Shown here: positions 33,876 to 41,841 of the stretch, piece by piece | Position numbering within the stretch: position 1 is the first letter of the stretch | Layout of the letters: every line of letters starts with the position of its first letter | Origin: Ignavibacteria bacterium | GTDB lineage: Bacteria > Bacteroidota > Ignavibacteria > Ignavibacteriales > SURF-24 | Reading direction: 5' to 3' | Length of the DNA: 64,000 nt | Assembly (NCBI GenBank): GCA_025612245.1 | Contig: JAAXKQ010000004.1 | Span: forward strand, 124,001-188,000 | The notes under the pieces: generated by a model | The model's database searches: none | The model's input: only the letters and a program-made list of their open reading frames with translations | Told to the model about the DNA's origin: nothing | Position numbers and translations under genes: made by a program

Positions 33876-35309
33876 ATGGAAGCTCCAAAATTATTTATTT
33901 CGTATAGCTGGTCAAGCCAGGAACAAGAAGCTAATGTAATTCAGCTCGCAACAGAACTTAGGGAATCAGGTGTTGATGCTATTCTTGACAAATGGGATCT
34001 AAAAGAAGGACATGATGCGATTGCATTTATGGAGAAAATGGTTAATGATCCTGATATTAAAAAAGTTCTGATATTGTGCGATAAAACCTATGTTGAAAAG
34101 GCAAATGGACGTTTGGGGGGTGTTGGGACTGAAACACAAATAATTTCTCAAGAGGTCTATGAAAAACAAGACCAGAATAAATTTGTCGTAGTAGTCATGG
34201 AAAGAGATGAACGGGGAAAGGTATATTTGCCCACATATTATAAAAGCCGTATTTATATAGACTTAAGCCAACCTGAAAAATACTCGGAGAATTTTGAAAA
34301 ACTCATTAGATGGGTGTTTGATCAACCCCTTCACGTAAAGCCTGAAATTGGGAAAAAACCAACTTTTTTAGATGACGAAGTTATTTTACTCAATAATTCT
34401 GTCCCTTTTAAAAGAGTAATTGATGCATTACAGAATGGCAAACCAATCGCATTGGGTGCATTAGATGAATTTCTGTCAAATTTTGCTATGGAAATGGAGA
34501 AATTTAGAATTGTGGATTATTCTGGCGAATTTGATGAAATTGTAATTAAAAGTATTGAAGCATTTCTTCCTTATAGGAACCAACTCATTCAATTGTTTTT
34601 TTATATTTGTCGATATTCTCCCACGGAAGATTTTATCCAAAAGCTCCACCGATTCTTTGAAAAACTTATTCCTTATATGTTTACTCCAAAAAACATATCA
34701 CATTACCGGGAATGGGATTACGATAATTTCAGATTTATAATCCATGAACTTTTCTTATACTCTATTACTACATTAATTCAGCATGAACAGTTTGAATTGG
34801 CCAGCCTTCTGCTGGAACGGCCTTACTATTTGGAAAGAAATACTGATTATGGAAATAATCCGATTATTAATTTTGATGTATTTAGACAATATACTCAATC
34901 GTTGGAATACCGTAATAAAAGGCTTGAATTAAGAAGATTATCTCTCAGGGCCGATCTTCTGAAACAACGAAGTTCTGGAACTGGGCTGGAGTTTATACAT
35001 ATAATGCAGACTGATTTCTTACTGTTTATGAGGTCATCAGTTGGACTGATGGACGGATATTGGCCCTGGTATCCAGAGACATTAGTCTATCTTGGACACT
35101 TTCAAAAGCAATTTGAAATATTTGCACGTGCATCCTCAAAGAAATATTTCGATAAAATAAAATGCCTTATATCCATTAATACTCCGAAGGATTTGGAGGA
35201 ATTATTAAATAATTTTCAGACAAATAAAAGAAGACTTCCTATGTGGGAATTCGAATCGATAAATCCAAGTGCCCTGCTTGACTACAATAACTTAGCTACT
35301 AAGCCTTGA
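33876..35309 (+). CDS. SEFIR-domain protein, candidate anti-phage effector
   Basis: 477 residues. The N-terminal SEFIR domain (3-150) is clear: KLFISYSWSSQEQEANVIQL, LDKWDLKEGHDAIAFMEKMV, VLILCDKTYVEKANGR and the acidic GVGTETQIISQEVYEKQ. The SEFIR fold is related to TIR; in bacteria, stand-alone SEFIR proteins such as bSEFIR stop phages by abortive infection with NAD depletion. The rest (about 155-477) looks mainly helical with Leu/Glu/Phe-rich segments, has no transmembrane stretch, and no named domain was recognised; it would be the sensor. Base composition is visibly A+T-richer than core genes, as expected for acquired DNA. Alone, with its own promoter gap. No partner gene is obvious. Confidence 0.85.
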   Translation: MEAPKLFISYSWSSQEQEANVIQLATELRESGVDAILDKWDLKEGHDAIAFMEKMVNDPDIKKVLILCDKTYVEKANGRLGGVGTETQIISQEVYEKQDQNKFVVVVMERDERGKVYLPTYYKSRIYIDLSQPEKYSENFEKLIRWVFDQPLHVKPEIGKKPTFLDDEVILLNNSVPFKRVIDALQNGKPIALGALDEFLSNFAMEMEKFRIVDYSGEFDEIVIKSIEAFLPYRNQLIQLFFYICRYSPTEDFIQKLHRFFEKLIPYMFTPKNISHYREWDYDNFRFIIHELFLYSITTLIQHEQFELASLLLERPYYLERNTDYGNNPIINFDVFRQYTQSLEYRNKRLELRRLSLRADLLKQRSSGTGLEFIHIMQTDFLLFMRSSVGLMDGYWPWYPETLVYLGHFQKQFEIFARASSKKYFDKIKCLISINTPKDLEELLNNFQTNKRRLPMWEFESINPSALLDYNNLATKP

Positions 35310-35512
35310 TAGAAACAGAAAATTATTTATTAAGATTCAAAGTTATATTAATGGCTGGCGGGTAATAGTCCTTGACACTCCTCTGCCAGACGAAATATGA
35401 GAGAGTACATATATGGAAAATTCTGATCTTTGAGGAAGAGAATAGTGCTGGACAGGATCCCTTTTAATGAGAGATAAATATTTATAATTACTTATTCCAA
35501 TTTAAGGGACAA

Positions 35513-36238
35513 ATGAGTATTAAATTGGTTGAACTAAATATCAGGCATGGCGGCGGCAACCGTATTTCCAAAATTCTGAAAAGAATTACAGAATACAACG
35601 CTGATGTTATTGTCCTGACTGAATTCAGGCACAACAAGAATTATGATATTATAAGAAATAAATTGCATGAAGAAGGTTTCGAGTGGCAGGCTGCCGCAAT
35701 TGAAAACAGCAGGGCAAATACTGTATTTATAGCCTCAAAGTTACAGTTTACAATATACTTTTTGATTGATCTTCCTGTCGAATGCACCGGAAGGTCAATC
35801 CTGGTAAGATTTGAGCAGTTCTCCTTAATGGGTGTTTACTTTGCTCAAAAGAAAGAGAAGAAACTTTTGTCCGATTTTATCATGAATAACATTACTCCAG
35901 CCTTAGGAAGCAGGGGATTGATCATTGGCGACTTCAATACAGGCAGGCATTATATAGATGAACCAGGCAAAACATTTTATTGCGCTGATTCCTTTGTCAG
36001 CCTTGAAGATTCCGGCCTTATTGATTCCTGGCGAAAACGAATATCGATAAGGGGGAGGTTTTTCTATAGGCAGAGCGCACCTTCGGTGCTTAATAAATGC
36101 GTTATTATCCATGCCCTTAAAGAATTTCTTCGAACGCCGTATTCGCCACAAACGGAAACGTCAAACGTCGAACCTGCTGCAGGCGCTTTCCTGCGCCACC
36201 CATCCCTGAAATCGCTTGGAATTTTAGCCTTTTTTTGA
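35513..36238 (+). CDS. Endonuclease/exonuclease/phosphatase-family protein with overwritten 3' end
   Basis: 241 residues in the open frame. The first ~178 residues are EEP-like: KLVELNIRHGGGNRI, DVIVLTEFRHNKNY, GRSILVRFEQFSLMGVYF and the metal-site GDFNTGRHYI. The family then needs a DSWRxxN...GFRIDHxF...SDHS block carrying the last catalytic His/Asp, but after DSWRKR (near 36040) the sequence stops resembling it. Bases 36064-36089 are a degraded GC-rich repeat, and the last ~65 codons come from it and adjacent junk. The essential SDH motif is missing, so activity is doubtful. Could be called a pseudogene. Confidence 0.6.
   Translation: MSIKLVELNIRHGGGNRISKILKRITEYNADVIVLTEFRHNKNYDIIRNKLHEEGFEWQAAAIENSRANTVFIASKLQFTIYFLIDLPVECTGRSILVRFEQFSLMGVYFAQKKEKKLLSDFIMNNITPALGSRGLIIGDFNTGRHYIDEPGKTFYCADSFVSLEDSGLIDSWRKRISIRGRFFYRQSAPSVLNKCVIIHALKEFLRTPYSPQTETSNVEPAAGAFLRHPSLKSLGILAFF
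36064..36089 (-). repeat. Inverted copy of the GC-rich repeat core inside the EEP gene
   Basis: Read on the minus strand, the sequence GCACCGAAGGTGCGCTCTGC followed by CTATAG matches the core of the element at 32470 (CCGAATGCGGCGCTCTGCCG). GCACC at 36077-36081 and GGTGC at 36085-36089 pair as a 5-bp stem. Confidence 0.6.
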
Positions 36239-36305
36239 TATTGTTACATATAGCTTCCCGGAATATTATTATATTAAGAAAGAGAAGTCAAAAGGAGTCT
36301 ATAAG

Positions 36306-37586
36306 ATGGAACATACTTATAAAGAACCCGCTCCTATTACTGACAAAGAGAACCCATTTGAATCTATGATGGCCCGCTTTGAGCATGCGGCTCAGATACT
36401 CGGCCTGGAAGACGGGGCTTATCAATACTTAAAGTCTCCTGTTAAACAGATAATTACCTCAATTCCGATAATAATGGATAACGGGAGCATCCAGGTTTTT
36501 GAAGGCTACAGGGTTATTCACAATGATATTCTGGGGCCTTCAAAGGGGGGGCTCAGGTTTGCTCCCGACGTTACGCTGGATGAAATGAAAGCGCTGGCCG
36601 CTTGGATGACGTGGAAATGCGCCGTGGTCAATATTCCCTTTGGGGGTGCAAAAGGGGGCATTAAATGCGACCCGGCGAAGCTGAGCCTTAATGAGCTTGA
36701 AAAGCTGACTCGCAGGTTTACTGCCAATCTGCTCGATATATTCGGCCCCGAAAGGGACATCCCGGCACCCGATATGAATACGAACGAGCAGGTAATGGCC
36801 TGGGTTATGGATACCTACAGCATGCATACCAAAACAACTGCAAGAGCTGTAGTTACGGGAAAACCCCTAATCCTAGGCGGCTCACTGGGAAGGAGGGAGG
36901 CAACGGGCCGAGGCGTTATGATGGTTTCCATTGCAGCCTTGAAGAAAAAAGGTATTAGTCCCGACGCCGCAACGGCTGTCGTGCAGGGTTTTGGCAATGT
37001 CGGCTCGGTCTCGGCGCAACTGCTGGCCGAGAAGGGAATTAAGATAATTGGGCTTGGTGACATAAGCGGCGGAATTTATAACAGCCGCGGTCTCAGTATT
37101 GCCCAGGTTATGGAATATTTTACGCGCAACAGGGCCCTTACCGGTTTTCCTGAAGCCGAGTCCATCAGCAACGAGGATCTTCTTGAACTTCAGTGCGACC
37201 TGCTCGTTCCGGCGGCAAAGGAAGACCAGATTACAAAGCACAATGCCCCGCGCCTGCGCTGCAAGATAATTACTGAAGGTGCAAACGGTCCCACGACGGC
37301 TGCAGCCGACCCGATTCTGGAAGACAAGGGTATACTTGTGGTGCCCGACATACTGGCAAATGCAGGCGGGGTTACGGTTTCATATTTCGAATGGGTGCAG
37401 GACCGTACGGGCTATTTTTGGTCGCTCGATAAGGTAAACAAGCGCTTAGAAAGGATGATGCACGAGGCTTTTGATAATGTTTATCACCATGCCGGGACGT
37501 ATAAGGTTTCTTTAAGGCTGGGTGCTTACGTGCTTGCAATAAATAAGGTGGCCAGTACGCTTAAAATCCGCGGCATATATGGCTGA
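36306..37586 (+). CDS. gdhA: Glutamate/leucine-type dehydrogenase
   Basis: 426 residues, usual length for hexameric NAD(P)-dependent glutamate dehydrogenase, which interconverts glutamate with 2-oxoglutarate and ammonia. Blocks: GPSKGGLRFAPDVT (substrate site), MTWKCAVVNIPFGGAKGGI with the catalytic lysine, PAPDMNTNEQVMAWVMDTYS, KPLILGGSLGRREATGRGV, the Rossmann signature VQGFGNVGSVSA, and NAGGVTVSYFEWVQD. Cofactor preference cannot be decided from sight. A AAGGAGT site precedes the ATG. This gene marks the return from the accessory island to conserved chromosome. Confidence 0.95.
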   Translation: MEHTYKEPAPITDKENPFESMMARFEHAAQILGLEDGAYQYLKSPVKQIITSIPIIMDNGSIQVFEGYRVIHNDILGPSKGGLRFAPDVTLDEMKALAAWMTWKCAVVNIPFGGAKGGIKCDPAKLSLNELEKLTRRFTANLLDIFGPERDIPAPDMNTNEQVMAWVMDTYSMHTKTTARAVVTGKPLILGGSLGRREATGRGVMMVSIAALKKKGISPDAATAVVQGFGNVGSVSAQLLAEKGIKIIGLGDISGGIYNSRGLSIAQVMEYFTRNRALTGFPEAESISNEDLLELQCDLLVPAAKEDQITKHNAPRLRCKIITEGANGPTTAAADPILEDKGILVVPDILANAGGVTVSYFEWVQDRTGYFWSLDKVNKRLERMMHEAFDNVYHHAGTYKVSLRLGAYVLAINKVASTLKIRGIYG

Positions 37587-37615
37587 AAATTTCCGGGAGA
37601 TTCTCTTAGCATAAA

Positions 37616-38308
37616 ATGGGAAAAATGAATATTTATAGAAGGAGAATTGGAGTCAAATCATCAAACTTTAACTTCTTTGCCATCTTTTCCTTGAAGGGGC
37701 TTAAGGCACTGACTGTCCTATGCCTTTTATTATTTCTACTGGCGCCCGCGAAGCTTTTTTCTCAGAGCAGCCCTCCGGCAAATCTGGAAGTTTTCTATAA
37801 ACTGGCGGATTCTTCCGTTACAAAGGTTTTAACCTCATTGCCTGAAAGCAATAGCCCGGTATACCTGAGGCTCGACCTGCCGGAAGGGTATTCCGTTTTC
37901 AGGAACAGGATTATTCAGGATTTAATTCAAAGCGGTAAAAAAGTGCTCCTTGCCTCAGACAGCCTGGCGCCTTCGCTGGATATTTCCATAGACAGGGCGA
38001 AGGTTACCTACTCGGACCTTTTCAGGCAGGGCCTCTTCGGGAGCTACGAATCCGAAAGGATTGTAAGCCTTGGCGGAAGCTTTATACTTTCTTCCGGGGC
38101 AATGGTTAAAAATACTGGCGATTTTTCTTTTACAGCCAGGGATACGGTAAAATACGACGACTTAAGGGGGCTTGAAGACATTTCAATTCCATTTACCAGG
38201 GGAGAAATTCCCTCTGAACCGCTGTTTTCAACATTGTGGGAGCCCGTGGTGGCCCTGGGAACAGCAGCTGTTGCCGTTTATCTTTTCTTTACGGTAAGAA
38301 GCAAATAA
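37616..38308 (+). CDS. Membrane-anchored exported protein of unknown function
   Basis: 230 residues. An N-terminal hydrophobic segment (about 33-50, ALTVLCLLLFLLAPAKLF) acts as signal or anchor, followed by a soluble domain (LEVFYKLADSSVTKVLTSLP, YLRLDLPEGYSVFRNRI, FRQGLFGSYESERIVSLGG) and a second hydrophobic stretch near the C-terminus (EPVVALGTAAVAVYLFFTV). I recognise no family. It starts 29 bases after the glutamate dehydrogenase stop. ATG 37616 is used, but the second ATG at 37625 is also possible. Confidence 0.65.
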   Translation: MGKMNIYRRRIGVKSSNFNFFAIFSLKGLKALTVLCLLLFLLAPAKLFSQSSPPANLEVFYKLADSSVTKVLTSLPESNSPVYLRLDLPEGYSVFRNRIIQDLIQSGKKVLLASDSLAPSLDISIDRAKVTYSDLFRQGLFGSYESERIVSLGGSFILSSGAMVKNTGDFSFTARDTVKYDDLRGLEDISIPFTRGEIPSEPLFSTLWEPVVALGTAAVAVYLFFTVRSK

Positions 38309-38338
38309 AAGCCTAAGAAAAAAACGAGGGGCCTGTTA

Positions 38339-38352
38339 TGCGCGCGCGCGTG
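38339..38352. repeat. Alternating CG run, potential Z-DNA
   Basis: TGCGCGCGCGCGTG, 14 bases of strict purine-pyrimidine alternation in a gap otherwise A+T-rich. Confidence 0.5.
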
Positions 38353-38496
38353 GAAACTTCCATTTTGCTGGAACTTCTACGGGCTTGCGGTTTATAAGCT
38401 GAAAGGCTTGCCTTATGATAAACTTTTGCCTTTGAAGATGGCTCATTTTTCTTTAATTTTGTTAATTATTAATTATATCATCAATACTTTGGATAT

Positions 38497-39243
38497 ATGA
38501 AAAAATTTTTGGCTCTGGTTATTTTGTCTGTTGCATTATGGGGCTGTTCAAGTACCGTAAATACGACAAACATGACTGCAGATGAACATCTGAACTATGC
38601 AATGAAACTTTTTAATGACGGCGATTATATGGAATCCATCAATGAATTCCAGGCACTACTGTTGCAGTATCCCGGAAGTGCCGTAGCGGACCAGGCTCAG
38701 TACTACCTGGCAGAAAGCCATTATAAAAGAGACGAGTACATTCTTGCAGCCTATGAATACAGCCGCCTGATAAAGGATATTCCTGCAAGCAAGCTTGTGC
38801 CGCAGGCCCAGTTCATGCTTGCCGAATCCTACTACCAGCTTTCTCCATATTACCAGCTCGACCAGCGCTATACAAACAAGAGTATTGAGGAATTTCAGGC
38901 ATTTATAGATTTCTTCCCGACAGACCCCAGGGTTCCAGAAGCAGAGCAGAAGATAAAAGAGCTGAACAACAAGCTTGCTGAAAAAGAATTCCATACAGCA
39001 GAAATTTACGAGAAAATGGAAAATTACGACGCCGCAATTTACTATTACAATATTGTTACCGATACATACCACGATTCCAAATTTGCAGCCACGGCGCAGT
39101 ATAATAAAATCAGGACACTAATACAGATAAAGGAAAATAAGACTGCACTGAAGGAAATTGCCTCATTTCTGCAGAGGTATCCTTCGGATGGCAACGTAGC
39201 CGCGGTAAAGAAACTACAGGAATCTTTGAGTAAAAACGGGTGA
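38497..39243 (+). CDS. bamD: BamD-like outer-membrane assembly lipoprotein
   Basis: 248 residues. Lipoprotein signal with lipobox WGCS (about 15-18). Repeating TPR-like helices follow: NYAMKLFNDGDYMESINEFQ, LLQYPGSAVADQAQYYLAES, YHDSKFAATAQYNKIRTL. BamD is the essential partner of BamA in inserting beta-barrel proteins into the outer membrane. Its FLQRYPSDGNVAAV repeat and total length fit. The thioesterase gene overlaps its stop by 4 bases. The small outer-membrane barrel near 13 kb is the kind of client this machinery inserts. Confidence 0.9.
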   Translation: MKKFLALVILSVALWGCSSTVNTTNMTADEHLNYAMKLFNDGDYMESINEFQALLLQYPGSAVADQAQYYLAESHYKRDEYILAAYEYSRLIKDIPASKLVPQAQFMLAESYYQLSPYYQLDQRYTNKSIEEFQAFIDFFPTDPRVPEAEQKIKELNNKLAEKEFHTAEIYEKMENYDAAIYYYNIVTDTYHDSKFAATAQYNKIRTLIQIKENKTALKEIASFLQRYPSDGNVAAVKKLQESLSKNG

Positions 39244-39740
39244 TTGGTGTGTCAATAACAGGAACTGAGGGCAAGAAGGCTTCCGATTCAATTATTACCA
39301 TGACCGAACTGGTGCTGCCCAATCATACAAATGAGCTGGGTAATCTCCTGGGCGGGCAGCTGATGCACTGGATTGATATCTGTGCCGCATTGTCCGCTGC
39401 AAAACACAATAACAGAATCTGCGTTACGGCCTCGGTTGACAAAATAGATTTTCATCATCCTATCAGGTTGGGGGAAGCTGTTACTTTAATGGCCTGTGTA
39501 AACAGGGTTTTCAATACTTCTCTTGAAGTTGGGGTAAAGGTTTTTTCAGAAAGCTTCAGAAAAGGAACCAGGACGCATACAAATTCTGCTTACCTGACGT
39601 TCGTTTCTGTAGATGACGAAACCAAACCGGTAAAGGCTGTTAAGGTGATCCCTGAAACCGAAGACGAAATACGCCGTTACAATGAAGCTTTACAGAGAAG
39701 GGAACATAGACTTAAGACGCGTAACCTTAACAGTTTTTAG
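39240..39740 (+). CDS. Acyl-CoA thioesterase, hotdog fold
   Basis: 166 residues; start GTG overlaps bamD's stop (GTGA), though GTG at 39249 is also possible. YciA/BFIT-like family pattern: LPNHTNELGNLLGGQLMHWID (with the catalytic Asp-bearing helix), AAKHNNRICVTASVDKIDF, and HPIRLGEAVTLMACVNRVFNTSLEVGVKVF. Such enzymes hydrolyse acyl-CoA esters to free acid and CoA. Partner or pathway not evident; co-transcription with bamD may be chance. The last ~60 bases overlap the next frame. Confidence 0.85.
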   Translation: MIGVSITGTEGKKASDSIITMTELVLPNHTNELGNLLGGQLMHWIDICAALSAAKHNNRICVTASVDKIDFHHPIRLGEAVTLMACVNRVFNTSLEVGVKVFSESFRKGTRTHTNSAYLTFVSVDDETKPVKAVKVIPETEDEIRRYNEALQRREHRLKTRNLNSF

Positions 39741-41841
39741 CATTTTACTCATAAGCCGTTGCTTTTCCGGGCAGCTGAAGGCGCAGATCCCCATCAAGGG
39801 TTTCTGCAGGTATCAGAGCTTTCCGGTCCGCCAGGGCTTTCATAGCTTTATGCCTTTAAGCTTTAACGGCGATCCTTATACAGACCTTGCGTTATTCGAC
39901 TCTCAAAAAAAAGAACTCATTACCTTAACCGGACAGGCCGAAGGCGCATTCGGGAGGCAAAAGGTCAGTTCCCTGAAAGAGGAAATCTCGTTCATGGAGC
40001 CCATAGATAATAACCTGCCCGGAAGCCTCTGTGCCTTTATTTCCAGGAAAAACAGGAAAGCAGGCCTGATCAGCTTTACTTCTTCCGGCAGCCCTGAAAT
40101 TTTAAGCCAGCTTAAGTTCGATTCGTACCCGGGCGGAATGAGCCTTGCGGACATAAATTCCGACGGGCACGAGGAAATTCTTGTCTATGGCGAGGCTTTT
40201 AACGGACTGTCCATAATTTCCAGGAAAAAGAACCGCCTTTACGAAAAGAAAGTCATAAGCAAAAAGATCTTTTCGCACGCAGTCATCACCGACTTAAACC
40301 ACGACTCCTATCCCGACATTGTGGCTGTCGATTTGTTCAGCAATTCACTCAAATTTTTGTATAACAATTCCATGGGCGGGTTTTATGAGGCCAGGGAAAT
40401 AAAAGCCCGGCAGAAGATTACTTCTTTAATGTCCTATGACTTCGACCTGGATGGGACAAAAGACATTATTGTGACGCAGGGAAACGGCATTTTCGTCCTT
40501 TTTGGCGACTATGTATCTTCGTTTTCAAGAACAAGGACCATTTCTACGGAATTTCAGCCCGACGAGGTTGTAGTTTCCGACTTCAACCGCGACGGGCTTA
40601 ACGACATTGCCTATCTTAACAGGCAGCACTCGGTTATGTCGGTTGCTTATTCCACAGGCGGGGGCTCCTTCTGCCGGGAAGTAAATTATCTTAATAAGGA
40701 CCATCTCTGCTCTATAGCGCCATTCTACAGTAAATTCCTGACCGGAATTCTGTCTCTGGATTCAAAGGGTGAGATTTACCTTATCAGTAATTTAAGCGTA
40801 ATTAAAAGCGGTACCAGTATGTGGCTTGGGGCATACCCTTCGGCAATTTCTTATTTTGATGCCGGAAATGACGACATAACAGATATCTGTTCAGTTGACA
40901 AATTCCGCCCCGCACTCGACATAATGATAAGGGATAACGCGGGAATTCCTTCATATTTTTACCCGGTTGATCTTGTTGACAGCTGTACGAATGTTGAAAT
41001 ATATGACCAGAAAGCCGATGAAAAAACTTTCTTCTGCTATACAAAGGGTAAAAGGCTCATTCAGGCAGTAACCGTAAACTTTAAGAATAACCGGGTTTCA
41101 AAGAATAACTTTTATGCCGCAGGTCCGCTTTACGATCTTAAGGTAATGAACAGCAGCGGGGGCAGCAGGGCGAAACTCTATGCCGCACTGATAAGCAGCG
41201 GAAACCTCAGGCTGGAAGTCTTTGAATACGTCAATTATAAGTATACCTCGCTTTTATCCAGGAATCTGGAAACCAATACCATTGATGCGCGGGTGGACCA
41301 GTACAGTCCTCTTTCCATTTTTTATTGGAAAAAAGGGAGTAATTGCTTTTATTTTAAAAAGCTGGTGCTCGACGGTGAGTTAAAACAGCAGAATTACCTG
41401 AATGAGTTTACGCTGCCCGCGTCCCGTGCAAATGCTTACTGGAGCTGGGTAACGGGGGACATATTTAACCAGGACAGAGGCTGCGCTGTTAATTTTATAT
41501 TTGATACTGATTATTATTATGCTTTTATTTCCAGCATGGAAAAGAGTACAAAGCTGAAGCTGAAGGGGAAATTTTCAAACCTAAAGATCAGAAACAGCAG
41601 CATGCTTTTCATTGGGGAGGTAAAGTTTAACGGACTTAAAAAACTCCTCGTCTACAACGATGCCGACAGGGCACTGGAAAAACTGGACGTTATAAATAAG
41701 TCCGGGATACTGCTTTCAAGCAGGCTGGCCGAAGGCAGTGATGTTGAAAGTTATTTCGTGAAAAACATGAATTTTAAGAAGTACCACTTCGTCTATACCG
41801 ATAAGAGTGAAAAATGCGTGACAATAAAAGAATTACACTAG
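39682..41841 (+). CDS. Secreted FG-GAP/VCBS-repeat protein
   Basis: 719 residues. A signal peptide-like stretch (VTLTVFSILLISRCFSGQLK) sits ~13 residues in, and calcium-binding FG-GAP/VCBS repeats follow, e.g. DINSDGHEEILVYG, DLNHDSYPDIVAVD, DFDLDGTKDIIVTQGNG and DFNRDGLNDIAYL, forming a beta-propeller. The C-terminal half is beta-rich but no sorting domain with PNPFN is seen. The start overlaps the thioesterase by 59 bases and has no good ribosome site, so the true start could be later. The metalloprotease gene overlaps its 3' end by 28 bases, suggesting both are secreted together. Confidence 0.75.
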   Translation: MKLYREGNIDLRRVTLTVFSILLISRCFSGQLKAQIPIKGFCRYQSFPVRQGFHSFMPLSFNGDPYTDLALFDSQKKELITLTGQAEGAFGRQKVSSLKEEISFMEPIDNNLPGSLCAFISRKNRKAGLISFTSSGSPEILSQLKFDSYPGGMSLADINSDGHEEILVYGEAFNGLSIISRKKNRLYEKKVISKKIFSHAVITDLNHDSYPDIVAVDLFSNSLKFLYNNSMGGFYEAREIKARQKITSLMSYDFDLDGTKDIIVTQGNGIFVLFGDYVSSFSRTRTISTEFQPDEVVVSDFNRDGLNDIAYLNRQHSVMSVAYSTGGGSFCREVNYLNKDHLCSIAPFYSKFLTGILSLDSKGEIYLISNLSVIKSGTSMWLGAYPSAISYFDAGNDDITDICSVDKFRPALDIMIRDNAGIPSYFYPVDLVDSCTNVEIYDQKADEKTFFCYTKGKRLIQAVTVNFKNNRVSKNNFYAAGPLYDLKVMNSSGGSRAKLYAALISSGNLRLEVFEYVNYKYTSLLSRNLETNTIDARVDQYSPLSIFYWKKGSNCFYFKKLVLDGELKQQNYLNEFTLPASRANAYWSWVTGDIFNQDRGCAVNFIFDTDYYYAFISSMEKSTKLKLKGKFSNLKIRNSSMLFIGEVKFNGLKKLLVYNDADRALEKLDVINKSGILLSSRLAEGSDVESYFVKNMNFKKYHFVYTDKSEKCVTIKELH

